From: Erythroxylum novogranatense
Lineage: Eukaryota > Streptophyta > Magnoliopsida > Malpighiales > Erythroxylaceae
Direction of reading: 5' to 3'
Assembly: GCA_029891385.1 (NCBI GenBank)
Contig: CM057228.1
Coordinates: forward strand, 24,828,809 to 24,892,808
DNA: 64,000 bases
In this document: positions 1 through 11,434 of the stretch, piece after piece
Layout of the letters: each line of letters begins with the position of its first letter
How positions within the stretch are numbered: the first letter of the stretch is position 1
The notes under the pieces: generated by a model
What the model was told of the DNA's origin: nothing
What the model saw: the letters and a program-made list of their open reading frames with translations, nothing else
The model's database searches: none
Made by a program: the position numbers and the translations under genes

Positions 1-303
1 ACCTAACTGGGAAAAACCCTTTGACTCGGGAATAGCTAGAACAAGTTGAAGACTGCTAGATCTTACCTTGTTCTTGGAGAGCTTGGAAACCAACGATGAA
101 GAGGATGAATGGAGAAGAGAAAACGAAAGAGAGCTTCGAAGATCTCCTTCTTTCAAACTCTTTGAAACTTGATTATCATCAAGCAAGCAAGAAACTCTTT
201 CTTTTAAAAACCCACGATAATCATCTTCTCTTCTCTTCATTTGCCATGTGTCTTTAGCTTTTAAAGACATTAAATGCAAAGTGTGTGGACCATCCACGTT
301 ATG

Positions 304-340
<37 letters not shown>

Positions 341-1466
341 AAGCAAATCTTCTCCTCTCCATATATTGGAACTCTGTCTAAAACTATTTTACGAATTCTC
401 CGAGACACTCTTATGCGTGTGACCCATTAGGTTCCCGGTTATGTTGACCACTTAGATTAACACTTAATCTGAGAAAGTCATGAGCGGTATCTAGCAACAC
501 ATCATGACACCCAATTGACCGGAAAGTAATTGGTTTGACGAATGAGCATGTGTTCATCATGAACCATATCACGAACCTTTCCATAGACAATTACCGTGCA
601 ATTCGTCCTTTCATCATGCTATACCCACTTGGTTATGAGTATGGGCAATGTGTCAACTCTTACTAGACTGACTACGTCAAATCTAGTCCAAGTGATTTCA
701 GTTCTCGTCCTGGGACTCATTACTTTATATGTCAATGAAGACATTCTTCATGACATATATGCTCCGGCCAGAGACTTCCAAGTAATGACCCTGACAAGAG
801 GCCATAGGTATCATCTTCTGCTATCACAGAAGTGGTGAATCCTCTATTGGCTACTCAATTACCTTCGAATACCTCAAGCTGTACCCAATCACCACCCTAT
901 GAGCGACCTCTCAGAAGGCAACAAGGAATGGAGTCAAAGCACGTAATCAAGATCCAAGATATCCTCGAGCACCTTAAGTCTAAGGATACTTACACCATTG
1001 CTATGATGAGATTATCACTGACATTAGAATAGGACATCCATGTGATGATCTCATAACAGGTCATCCAATGTACTTACTACCTCTAGTAAGCATCCACATC
1101 TCAACCTTAAATATCTCATATTTACGACTTCCGAGATCCACCGCTGATCAAATCAAGGAGCTTGAGATGTGCTAGTCTTTCCAGATTACCGATGTCCAGT
1201 CTCATTAATCCTATGACTAGGGATAATTTAGATAATGACATAATTGCACATGATGGGAATCTCAGTAGTATGATCACATCATAATTTCCTTCATGCTATG
1301 TCATATATCATGGACTTCATTAATTTGCTTATAGATCAATATCCATTCATAAATAATGAGCAATGAAGTTAATGAAATATGCCTTTCTTTATTTATTTAT
1401 AAAGTATGTACACAATTTTGTACAAAATGCGCTAAAGGCGATTGCCTTCAGGGCACTACTCTAACA
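1..1466 (-). repeat. Copia-A LTR (element 3-prime side), partial
   Basis: Aligns along its whole length with 7645-9091, and with both LTRs of Copia-B. It ends with TCTAACA at 1466, directly followed by the polypurine tract complement. It contains a TA microsatellite at about 306-339 that is much shorter in the right LTR (about 7949-7965). Confidence 0.92.
306..339. repeat. (TA)n microsatellite
   Basis: A run of alternating T and A, about 34 bp, inside the left LTR of Copia-A. The equivalent run in the right LTR is about half as long, so it has changed length since insertion. Confidence 0.95.
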
Positions 1467-1480
1467 ATCTCCCACTTGAC
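1467..1480 (-). other. Copia-A polypurine tract
   Basis: On the minus strand the sequence GTCAAGTGGGAGAT lies immediately before the LTR start TGTTAGAG. A purine-rich AGTGGGAGAT next to TGTTAG is the usual plus-strand primer site of plant Copia elements. Confidence 0.85.
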
Positions 1481-2203
1481 CTAAAGCCAATCGCCTTGAT
1501 ATCTAATACCATAGGCGAGTACATGAGAATCAAAACTCTTTTGTGATAATGGCTTTGTCAACGGATCGCAATATTACGCTCGGTGGGAATTCTCTCGATC
1601 TGGACATCACCTCGCCCTATGATCTCCCGATCGATGATATTTCATGAGTACGTGTTTGGATCGTTGGTGAGACCTTGGTTCTTTCGCCTGTGCAATAGCC
1701 CCATTGTTGTCACAATACAACTGTATGGGCCCATCACTGCTAGGAACCACACCAAGTTCAGTAATGAACTTCTTGATCCAAACTGCTTCCTTTGCTGCTT
1801 CTGAAGCGGCAATGTACTCTACCTCGGTTGTTGAATCGGCAGTTGTCTCTTGTTTTGAACTCTTCCAACTAACTGCCCCGCCATTCAGTGTGAATACATA
1901 ACCTGATTGGGATTTGGAATCATCCTTATCAGATTAAAAACTGGCATCTGTATACCCACTCACCTGGAGATCTCCATCCCTATATATCAAGAAAACATCC
2001 TTAGTCCTTCGTAAGTACTTGAGGATATTCTTGACAGCCACCCAGTGACCCTCACCAGGATCCGATTGGTATCTGCTCGTAACACTTAGAGCATATGATA
2101 CATCGGGTCTCGTACATAGCATAGCGTACATGATAGATCCTACTGCAGATGCATATGGGATCATACTCATGCGCATCCTCTCATCTTGTGTCTTAGGACA
2201 CAT
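1480..2203 (-). pseudogene. Copia-A RNase H domain, broken
   Basis: The minus strand encodes the connection and RNase H region of a Copia polyprotein. The part upstream (2203-1934) reads through MIPYASAVGSIMYAMLCTRP and ends YRDGDLQVSGYTDASF. The following segment carries, with interruptions, the segments STTEVEYI and [13 protein letters not shown] that normally supply the acidic metal-binding residues; they are clearest in the matching region of Copia-B (32379-32719). Stops occur at the DASF junction and downstream. This domain degrades the RNA strand of the RNA/DNA hybrid during reverse transcription. It is not functional here. Confidence 0.85.
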
Positions 2204-3040
2204 AGATTTCGAGTGTTATCCCATGAGTCACGGAAGGTACCTCTCTTGGATTGCTCCATGCTAAACCTTTTTAGCATCTTGTCTATGTACGTTGATTGTG
2301 AAAGACCAAGCAACCTTTTTGATCTATCTCTATAAATCTTTATCCCAAGGATATAAGTTGCTTCACCAAGGTCTTTCATGGCAAATTGTTTAGACAACCA
2401 AATCTTGACCGATTGTAGCATCGAGACATCGTTTCCTAGCAATAATATGTCATCTACATACAGCACAAGGAATACGATTGCAGTCCCATTAACTTTCTTA
2501 TACACACAGTGTTCATCCGGATTTTGTGAGAAACCAAACTCTTTGATTACCTCATCAAAATGGATATTCCAACTCCTGGATGCTTGTTTCAATCCATAGA
2601 TGGATTTCTGAAGCTTGCATACCTTTTCGTCATCATAGGAGGTGAAGCCCTCGGGTTGTGTCATATACACATCCTCGCCTAGATTTCCATTTAGGAAAGT
2701 CGTCTTCACATCCATTTGTCATATCTCATAATCATAATGAGTGGCAATGGCTAGAGTATTCTAATGGATTTAAGCATTGCTATCGGGTCAAGGTCTCGTC
2801 GTAGTCAACTCCTTGTCTTTGACGAAAGCCTTTAGCCACAAGCCTTGCTTTATAGGTAATTACATTACCATCCATGTCGGTTTTCTTTTTGAAAACCCAT
2901 TTACACCCTATGGGTTTTATTCCTTCAGGTGCCTCAACCAAAGTCCATACTTAGTTTTTATACATGGAATCCATTTCAACCTGCATAGCATGAAGCTATT
3001 TCTCAGACTCTGAACTCTTCAGAACCTCTTCATAGGTGGT
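2167..3040 (-). pseudogene. Copia-A reverse transcriptase domain, broken
   Basis: The longest open piece (182 aa, 2715-2167) starts MDVKTTFLNGNLGEDVYMTQ and contains YGLKQASRSWN and the catalytic box VLYVDDILLLGND with the YVDD residues intact. The preceding segment (to about 3040) matches the region reading KPIGCKWVFKKKTDMDGN and LVAKGF in the other copy, but here it carries several stops and small deletions. At the 3-prime end a frame change near 2203 separates it from RNase H. The family product copies element RNA into cDNA in cytoplasmic particles. Confidence 0.92.
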
Positions 3041-4090
3041 AGGCCCATCATCTTCTATGAGCAATACATCATTCTGTTCATTCACGAGAAATCTATATCT
3101 CTCGGGAACAGAGTGTATCCTATGTGACCTACGAACTTCGTGTGTTGTAGAAGGTTGAACTGTTACTTCATCTGATGAGTGGCAGTTTGAGTTCAGCGAT
3201 TGATCTGCGTCTATTCGAGCATCCTGAACTTCTTCAAGCTCAATTTTACTCCCACTGTCTTCTTGTAAAAGAAACTCTTTCTCTAAAAAGACAGCATGCT
3301 TCGAAACAAACACCTTTTGTTCCTCAGCATGGTAGAATTGATATCCCATTGTTTTTTTAGGATATCCTATGAACAAACACTTGTCAGACTTTGCATCAAG
3401 GTTATCTGACTGCGTCCGCTTCACATAAGCAGGACAACCCCAAACTTTCAAATGAGTAAGATAGGATCTTTTGTTCGTCCACATCTCATATGGAGTAACA
3501 TCAACTGTCTTTGATGGAACTCTGTTTAACAAGTAAACAGCTGTCTCAAGTGCATACCCCCAAAAGGATTTTGGTAACTTTGCAAAGCCCATCATTGATC
3601 GTACTATGTCTAACAAGGTTCGATTTCTCCTTTCTACCACACCATTATGCTGTGGTGTGTAAGGAGGAGTCCATTGAGATAAAATCCCATTATCTCTTAG
3701 ATAATCAAAAAACTGTTGGTCTAAGTATTCCCCACCACGATCTGATCGTAATGTCTTGATACTTTTTTCAAGTTGGTTTTCTACTTCATTTCTGAATTAT
3801 TTGAACTTTTCAAATGCTTAAGATTTGTATCTCATCAGATACAGGTACCCATATCGAGAATAATCATCGATAAAGGTAATGAAGTAAAGACAATCACTTC
3901 TGGCATGGATGGACATCGGACCACATACATCTGAATGTATTAGGTCTAATACTCCAGTCGCTCATTCACCCTTTCCCTTAAAGGGTAATTTAGTCATCTT
4001 GCCTAATAAACAAGATTCGCATGTGTCATATGATTCATAATCAAATAACCCTAAACTTCCACTCTTATGGAGCTTAGCTATCGTCTCTCA
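2996..4090 (-). pseudogene. Copia-A integrase, broken
   Basis: The open piece 3640-2996 (214 aa) begins MVERRNRTLLDIVRSMMGFA and continues with KSFWGYALETAVYLLNRVPS and WTNKRSYLTHLKVWGCPAYV. This is the conserved C-terminal part of the Copia integrase catalytic core followed by the linker. The N-terminal zinc-binding and first catalytic part lies in 4090-3640, where only interrupted fragments remain (for example the GAG-preINT segment LWHCRM at about 4110). Product of an intact copy: insertion of cDNA into the host chromosome. Confidence 0.88.
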
Positions 4091-4091
4091 T

Positions 4092-4613
4092 TTATATGGC
4101 CATGCGACAATGCCATAAGTAAGTTGATTTTAAATTATCTCGTTTATGTCTTTTCGTGTCATTGACATTCATAATTGGATGTGACATATCTAATATGTAA
4201 ATTCCATTGCATAATGTACCAGTACCATAAAGCATTCCATTCAAACTAATAGAACAACCATTGTTACTAAAAGTCACATGGAAACCAGCTCTATTTAAAC
4301 AAGAAACAGATAATATGTTCTTTGTTAATACAGGTACAAAATAACATTCATCCAATTTAATTACAAGCCTAGTGGGGAGTGACAAAAAGTAAGTGCCTAC
4401 GGCTAATGCAGCAACTCTTGCTCCATTTCCCACACGCAGGTCTAGTTCTCCCTTCATGAGCTGTCTACTGTCCCTGAGGCCCTGCATATCATTGCATATG
4501 TGTGAGCCACAATCGGTATCTAATACCCATATGTTATGGTCAGAAACAGTATTAACCTCAATGACAAACATACCTGAAGAAGTCGAGGCATCTGATGCCT
4601 TCTTCTGCTTCAA
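4092..4613 (-). pseudogene. Copia-A protease, catalytic glycine lost
   Basis: An open piece of 173 aa. At residues about 30-40 it reads WVLDTDCGSHICND; the aspartic protease active site of this family is D-T/S-G, and here the glycine is aspartate. The protein continues to YLWHCRM, the start of the GAG-preINT region. It follows directly on the gag zinc knuckle. An intact enzyme would cut the Gag-Pol polyprotein; this copy is not expected to. Confidence 0.85.
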
Positions 4614-4619
4614 TTCTTC

Positions 4620-5396
4620 CAGATAGACTTTGCAGTTCCGCTTTCAGTGGCCAGTCTTGCCACAATAGAAGCAAGTTCCTTTTGGTACAGTCTCTTTGGT
4701 TTTCTTCTTGGCTGCACTTCCTTTTGGTTTCTTAGACCTTTTCTTCTTTAGATTCTTTTTCTTTGAACCAGAAGAAGAGTCCACCATAAGCACTTGCTTG
4801 CTATCCTTCTTGATAGATTGCTCTGTTGTCTTGAGCAGATTGATCAACTCAGGGATTGTCGTGGATATTTGGTTCATCCGATAGTTTAACACTGTCGTGA
4901 ATAACTATCGACAATCCAACTAGAATTAAGTCAACACTTAATTCATAATCCATAACAAAACCTAAGACACCAACCTCTCAATATACCCATTCATCTTCGC
5001 ATCATCTTGCACCGCAGATGAACCCGAGTCATCTTAGTAGTGAAGAGTAGCCTCGAGGTCTCGAACCTTTCGCACCGAGCTTGCTCATCAAACAGTTCCT
5101 AAGATGAAACACTATGGTATTAGCATCCATAGACTCGTCTTTGCTTCGCACTCTGGTGACATCGAGGCAAGCATAATGCAGGTAGTCATGTCACTGTCTT
5201 TAAGATGCTTACGATATGCTTTCTGATCCTCATCAGAAGCATCAGCAGCAGGTGGATCAGGAAGTAGAACATCTAGGACATATCCCAGTTCCTCAGACCT
5301 GAGAACAATTCTCAGATTTCTTAGCCAATCTAGAAAGTTAGGTCCAATTAATTTGTTCGAGTCCATAAGCGAGCGCAAGTTCACACTAGAAGTCAT
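4620..5396 (-). pseudogene. Copia-A gag with CCHC zinc knuckle, broken
   Basis: The reading frame starts at MTSSVNLRSLMDSNKLIGPN (5396; an upstream in-frame Met at 5405 is less likely because the Copia-B copy aligns from MTSSVN). It is split by frameshifts near 5112 and 4892. The C-terminal part (4892-4630) is lysine-rich and ends in a CCHC nucleic-acid-binding knuckle, CFYCGKTGH, where the codon after His is a TGA stop. Gag forms the virus-like particle that packages element RNA. Confidence 0.88.
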
Positions 5397-5560
5397 CTTC
5401 AACAACCTATAGGAAAAAGAGAGAAAGAATGTTAGAATAGAATTACATGCATGATCATAAGGACTTGCATGACATGCATATGGCTCCCACTAGTTTCAAA
5501 GAATCCATAACCCTCAGTACGAATCCAAGAAACATTATGACAAAATGTCCTAGTGGGTCG

Positions 5561-5740
5561 ATATCCGACATTACTAAAATGACCTTGGGTTTATCCAACA
5601 AGCCACCTTAGGTCAATCGGTAGGTATCGGTCATACCAATTGCATCATAGATATCCGACATTACTAAAATGACCTTGGGTTTACCCAATAAGCCACCTTA
5701 GATCTATCGGCAGGTATCGGTCATACCATTTGCTTCATAG
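5561..5740. repeat. 90-bp tandem duplication in Copia-A leader
   Basis: Two adjacent copies beginning ATATCCGACATTACTAAAAT at 5561 and 5651, each continuing through GACCTTGGGTTTA and ATCGGTCATACCA. Copia-B has the same duplication (39215 and 39306), so it predates the split of the two copies. Confidence 0.9.
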
Positions 5741-6180
5741 ATGCAACTATCGACTAGTGTTATCAACTCGTGATGTATGCACACACATTGGGTTATCAAC
5801 TCTTGATGCGCATACATCTTATGCACACTACCCAATTTCGCCTCTGTCCACGTTGACCTTGAGTTTACTCAACAAATCAACGCTTCTAGTAAAAATCGAC
5901 CCATTAATTCGAAAATCTTATTTTTATGGTTCAAACATATCCGTATAGAGTGAGCTTGGGTTTACCCAACAACCCAACTCTATAAAAACTCTGGTTCTCC
6001 CCATATTAATGGAAGGCGTTAGTTTTCATATGATGTGTGAGGATTTTCAGGTCTCATCTTCTTCTCCTCCAAGCCGTAGGATTATAGTCACCATGACTAT
6101 ATGGAATGATTTAGGGTATTTCATCAATCACATTAAGTCTATACCTAAAATCATCCATCATCCCACCTTTGCATGTTGTA

Positions 6181-6350
6181 AGTTGACTTGTGTATGTGTA
6201 AGTCGACTTATGTTAGTGTGTAAGTCGACTTATGCATGTGTAAGTCGACTTATGCAATGCAGACTAACAAGTCGACTTGTACCATTGTGCAAGTCGACTT
6301 ATGCGTCTACAGTGCACGGACAAGTCGACTTGTATCTTTATTAGTCGACT
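6181..6350. repeat. GTCGAC palindrome array in Copia-A leader
   Basis: Seven exact GTCGAC cores (start 6202, 6223, 6243, 6271, 6293, 6323, 6343) and one degenerate one near 6182. Most are embedded in longer perfect palindromes: TAAGTCGACTTA three times and ACAAGTCGACTTGT twice. Core-to-core spacing is 21, 20, 28, 22, 30 and 20 bp. Function unknown. Confidence 0.95.
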
Positions 6351-7465
6351 TATCCATGTGGAATTGCTATCTAATCGGCTAATTTCTCAATCCGTACAGT
6401 TCCAATTCACAATACCAAGTGTAATATCATTTATTATGATGTACCAATGAAACACTTTCATTGTTCCATGCTTACCATATATAGTCAAACTATACATGAA
6501 AAACTTGAAATCAATGAATACACTCTTATTCATTCAGATCTCCAAATAATTTAAGAATATCAAACTATCACCCTAAGTATCTCTAGGTAGTCTAAACTTT
6601 ATCAAGATTACTTCGGCACTGGTCACAAAATTTGTGACGGCCAAAATAATCAAGACAACGAAATGCACTAACGGGACGCTAATGTGACACATTTGTCATC
6701 CGAAAAATATTTGAAAATCCAATTTCAAGAAATTCAATTTGGAAAGCATACAACATCAATATAACACATTTTTAATCACATTAAAAATGATCCAAGGCAT
6801 TGGAATTGAGAAACACACAATTTATCATTCCAAACAAAACAGCTCCAGCAACTTTCTCAAAATTGCCAAGCTCTGTGTTTTGCTTGAAAAACTCATTGAA
6901 ACAATTTCAATAACTTATGAGAAAATTACAGAGGTTATAACATGTTCACAACATGTTCCATGAATTTTTTCAGGATTTATTTCCAACAAAAACTCATCCA
7001 ACCTCAGCAACAATGCCAATGTAGAATCTGTGTTCCTCAACACAGTTATTCCCATAAGCACACAATAAATTCTCAAATAAATAGTAAATCACCTCGAAAA
7101 CATTTTTTCATTCTCATAGACATTCATAAACATCTTAGAGACATGTTGGTGAAAGAAAATCCGAAAAAAAAAATTTCTACAATTTATTCTCGAATTTATA
7201 AGCATGCCTGTTCATTGAATGTGCACAAAGACAGCAACCAGAACATTGGGGAATAAATTAGCAAAACCATATCAAATCACATTGATAAATTCCGAGCTTC
7301 CACAGACATATGAAACAACATCTTGTGAACATATCTGGGCAAGAAAATTTTGAAAACAATATTTCTACACTGAATTCGAAATTCACACAATCAACATGCA
7401 TCATTGTCACAAGCAATAGGCAACTCCGACCTAGTCATGGTTTCTTCGTTATATACGACACAAGT

Positions 7466-7479
7466 GGCTTTGATATCAC
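7466..7479 (-). other. Copia-A primer-binding site, decayed
   Basis: The minus strand next to the LTR reads GTGATATCAAAGCC. The initiator-Met tRNA site of plant Copia elements is TGGTATCAGAGC, which the equivalent place in Copia-B nearly keeps. Two substitutions separate this copy from it. Confidence 0.8.
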
Positions 7480-9091
7480 TGTAAGAAAATCTCGGTGTGA
7501 GCATCACATGCCCACGGTGTGAAAAACAAAAATTTTTGTTTCGGGACCTTCCCAAAAATCAGGATCCATGTGTCTATACAACAAACTCAAACCATAACGG
7601 CCAAAGGAGACCGTCTCTAACGGTATCCATGCAGAGATCGGAGAACCTAACCGGGATAAACCCTTTGACCCGGGAATAGCTAGAACAAGTTGAAGACTGT
7701 TAGATCTTACCTTGTTCTTGGAGAGCTTGGAAACCAACGATGAAGAGGATGAATGGAGAAGAGAAAACGATGGAGAGCTTCAAAGATCTCCTTCTTTCAA
7801 ACTCTTTGAAACTTGATTATCATCAAGCAAGCAAGAAACTCTTTCTTTTAAAAACCCACGATAATCATCTTCTCTTCTCTTCATTTGCCATGTGTCTTTA
7901 GCTTTTAAAGACATTAAATGCAAAGTGTGTGGACCATCCACGTTATGCTTATATATATATATAATAAAGCAAATCTTCTCCTCTCCATATATTGGAACTC
8001 TGTCCAAAACTATTTTACGAATTCTCCGAGACACTCTTATGCGTGTGACCCATTAGGTTCCCGGTTATATTGGCTACTTAGATTAACACTTAATCTGGGC
8101 AAGTCATGAGCGGTATCTAGCAACACATCATGACCCCCAATTGATCGGAAAGTAATTGGTTTGACGAATGAGCATGTATTCATCATGAACCATATCACGA
8201 ACCTTTCCATAGACAATTACCGTGCAATTCGTCCTTTCACCATGCTATACCCCACTTGGTTATGAGTATGGGCAATGTGTCAACTCTTACTAGACTGACT
8301 ACGTCAAATCTAGTCCAAGTGATTTCAGTTCTCGTCCTGGGACTCATTACTTTATATGTCAATGAAGACATTCTTCATGACATATATGCTCCGGCCAGAG
8401 ACTTCCAAGTAATGACCCTAACAAGAGGCCATGGGTATCATCTTCTGCTATCACAGAAGTGGTGAATCCTCTATTGGCTACTCAATTACCTTCGCATACC
8501 TCAAGCTGTACCCAATCACCACCCTATGAGCGACCTCTGTAAGGCAACAAGGAATGAAGTCAAAGCACGTAATCAAGATCAAGATATCCTCGAGCACCTC
8601 AAGTCTAAGGATACTTGCACCATTGCTATGATAAGATTATCACTGACATTAGAATAGGACATCCATGTGATGATCTCATAGCAGGTCATCCAATGTACTT
8701 ACTACCTCTAGTAAGCATCCACATCTCAACCTTAAATATCTCATATTTACAGCTTCTGAGATCCACTGCTTGATCAAATCAAGGAGCTTGAGATGTGCTA
8801 GTCTTTCCAGATTACCGATGTCCAGTCTCAGTAATCCTATGACTAGGGATAATTTAGATAATGACATAATTGCACATGATGGGAATCTCAGTAGTATGAT
8901 CACATCATAATTTCCTTCATGCTATGTCATATATCATGGACTTCATTAATTTGCTTATAGATCAATATCTATTCATAAATAATGAATAGCAAGTTAATGA
9001 AATATGTCTTTCTTTATTTATTCATAAAGTATGTACACAACTTTGTACAAAATGCGCTAAAGGCGATTGCCTTCAGGGCACTACTCTAACA
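7480..9091 (-). repeat. Copia-A LTR (element 5-prime side), complete, 1612 bp
   Basis: Starts TGTAAGAAAATCTCGG and ends ACTACTCTAACA, so it has the TG...CA ends of an LTR. Compared with the Copia-B LTRs it lacks the segment with repeated GATCTCATCGGGACATATCT units (31068-31222). Confidence 0.93.
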
Positions 9092-9096
9092 ATTAC
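9092..9096. repeat. Probable target-site duplication of Copia-A (right)
   Basis: ATTAC, the five bases after the LTR. Its partner lies outside the window, so it cannot be confirmed here. Confidence 0.5.
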
Positions 9097-9199
9097 AATA
9101 CCTATAAACTATATTCCATGGGTATATGGGCACCAGAAACATACCTTTACAAACAAAATACCCTCACCTACTGAAACCCTAATACAACATCATACCATT

Positions 9200-9457
9200 T
9201 CATAAATAGTGAATCAAGAGCAAAGCTAGTATGTCTAATCTAAAATGAACCCATCTCCTAACGTCTAATGCCCCTATTGCAGAGCATGCAGATAAGACTA
9301 AAACAAATGTTGCTTCATTAGGTTCCATGCGAAAATTTAACATCAGCAATAACATGTCAACTGCTTCTCTGTAGAAGCCCCATAAGACATGGCAATCAAT
9401 GGCACAATTCCACGTCATCAAGTATCTTAAGATGATGGAAAAATCAAAATAATCCAA
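9200..9457 (-). pseudogene. PPR-protein gene fragment
   Basis: An 85-residue open piece containing FYREAVDMLLLMLNFRMEPN followed by ATFVLVLSACSAIGALDVRR and WVH. This is the pattern of one to one and a half plant pentatricopeptide repeats of the E/DYW class (EA...LF..M...PNE.TFV.VLSACS..GAL). PPR proteins bind organelle RNA. No start, no adjoining repeats on either side, and the residues before and after do not continue the pattern, so this is a relic of about 220 bp. Confidence 0.75.
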
Positions 9458-11429
9458 AGTCGGGGAAATGAAAGAACATTGGAATTAAAATTCCGAAAAG
9501 AAAGAAAAGATCGAAATTAACTTGTTGTGAATGAGGGTGTGAAATGAGAGTGCATGATAAGAAATTAGAGATTTAGGTTTGAGAGAACAAAAGTGTGAGA
9601 GTGAGAGAATAAGAAATTATAGATTTAGGGTTTGAGATTGACGAAGAACAAGCTTTCTCCAAAATGTAAAATTACAATTTTACAAACTTTTAGTTTTTTC
9701 CCGACGACAAAACCACTCTCTTATGAAGCGCTCACTCACGAAAGAAAATTTGTTGGTTTGTTGGAGCAATTCACTTTGCGATAGAAGAAGTACCCACGGA
9801 TGATTAGGGATTTTAGTTTCGTATTTTTGGAGTTATCGACAGAAAAGAGATTAGGGATTTTAGTTATAGACTTTTGGGGCTATCAACAGAGGAAAAGAGA
9901 GTGACATTTGATAATAAGCGAAATGATGTCGTTTTCTAAGGCCAAGAAACAATGTCGTTTCGCTAATTAGGCATCCTCCTCTTAAAGGCGCTTACATGTC
10001 TAATTAGTGGGGGTTTGGTGACACGTGATAGTGTCATGTCAGATAAGATAACGATGAGATTAACGTCAGGCCAAACTTGAAAACAATTGAAAGTTGGAGT
10101 ATTTTATTGCTACTTTTTAAAGTTCGAGTTATAATTAAAAATTTAACGAAAATTTGAAAATTTTTTGGTAGTTAACCAATTGAAATTAAAATTCAAGCAT
10201 ATTGTTATAAAACTATAACATAAAAACAAAAGTAGAATGAACAACTTTTTAATAATATTTTATACTTTTATAATTGGTAATATTATTTATTGTTCTAAGT
10301 TCTTATATGTTTACTGGTTATTTATAGTGCAAATTTATCAAATATTATGACGTTTATTTTATTGATTTAAAATAATTTTCTATATAATTATCTCACATTT
10401 TTCTCTTGCTAACAGCTTTTCTTATTAAGATCATGTCTACACGGATCGCTTTGCTATTCTTTTTAAGTACTTATGCTTTTTAATTTGATTTCCTTTCGTT
10501 CTGTGCCACGATCCTTTTTCAAATCCTTTTATTTTCCATAAATTTTCTTCTTTCTCTCTTTTGATGAATTAAGATCTCATTTAAGTATCATTCTCACTCA
10601 AAGAACAATCAATAGATCTATTGTCTTTAAAATAACCTATCTATTAGTTAAAGGTAAGATTGTATATTATTAGACCTCCTTAGACTTTACATTTAAGTGA
10701 GATTTTATTGTTATAAAATCTAATAACTGTTAAAAATAAATCGGTGCAAATAAAGATTAAAAAATAAATTAAATGCTAAATCTTGTTCAAACCAATCCAA
10801 ATAAAACTTTAGAATATATCAGTTTATCATCTTATTTTCCTAACAAATTGGTCTTTAAGAAGACCTGGACTGAAATTTTATAACGTGCGGTGTCACTTAC
10901 AACTTGTAAGAGATCTACAAATATATATGGTTGATCAAAAGAAATGAGAAAACAACTACAAAAATGGAAATAACGGTGAAAGATAAAAAGGGTTGTATCA
11001 ACATTTTTCTATTGTTGTGTCTATGAACCAATGGACGTAGCATTTGTTAAAAATTATATATTCGTGGGAGATTAAGAAGGGGGTATTGTAATGAGGCCAT
11101 ACTCCTCAAAGTTGACAGAATTATTTCTGATCATGGCAATATAGTTTTTAATTAGGGAAGACATCTTACTTATCAGTTATTTTAAACATTCTTTTTGTAT
11201 ATTTGAAATCCTATAACGTCTTTATCCAAATCTTAAATTTCATATATGATAAATTCCGTTATCCTTCAACGACAAAGATTAATGCATTGGAACCTGTAAC
11301 ATACAACATATACATTGTTGGGATCCATTCATAGATTAAAAGTTAATTATTCATACACACATAAAGGAATAAAAAAGAATTTTAAGTTTACTTGGAAAAT
11401 TGAAGATTCGGCTTAACCATGGACGCTGT
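9458..11429. other. Intergenic, no gene seen
   Basis: AT-rich DNA without an open frame that resembles a protein. A short inverted repeat around 9664-9690 (AAAATGTAAAATTACAATTTTACA) is the only local structure that stands out. Confidence 0.6.
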
Positions 11430-11434
11430 ATCAT
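11430..11434. repeat. Target-site duplication of the TRIM-like element (left)
   Basis: ATCAT, identical to 11846-11850 on the other side of the element. Confidence 0.85.

Larger units (their letters stand above)
5397..7465 (-). other. Copia-A 5-prime leader (untranslated, about 2.1 kb)
   Basis: Non-coding stretch between the primer-binding site and gag on the minus strand. It is unusually long for a Copia leader and contains a 90-bp tandem repeat and an array of GTCGAC palindromes (both listed separately). Aligns along its length with 39050-41130 of Copia-B. No open frame of note. Confidence 0.75.
1..9091 (-). mobile_element. Copia-A: Ty1/Copia LTR retrotransposon, left end cut by window, non-functional
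   Basis: An LTR retrotransposon lying on the minus strand. Two direct repeats (1-1466 and 7480-9091) end in the same bases (...CTCTAACA) and flank about 6.0 kb of internal sequence. On the minus strand the order is primer-binding site, long leader, gag with a CCHC knuckle, protease, integrase, reverse transcriptase, RNase H, polypurine tract. Integrase before reverse transcriptase defines Copia rather than Gypsy. Every coding domain carries stops or frameshifts. The window begins about 165 bp inside the left LTR, judged by alignment with the right LTR, so the left target duplication is not visible; the five bases after the right LTR are ATTAC. It is the same family as the element at 30469-43001. 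Confidence 0.93.

Noticed and set aside
596..838. Open frame of 80 codons, repeated at 8256-8465
   Set aside because: Lies wholly inside the Copia LTR, opposite to the element, without a recognisable domain.
6181..6350. GTCGAC (SalI) sites as a sign of vector or linker contamination, or as a CRISPR-like array
   Set aside because: They recur at the homologous place in a second element with different flanks, spacing is irregular, and the setting is a plant genome. No vector sequence adjoins.
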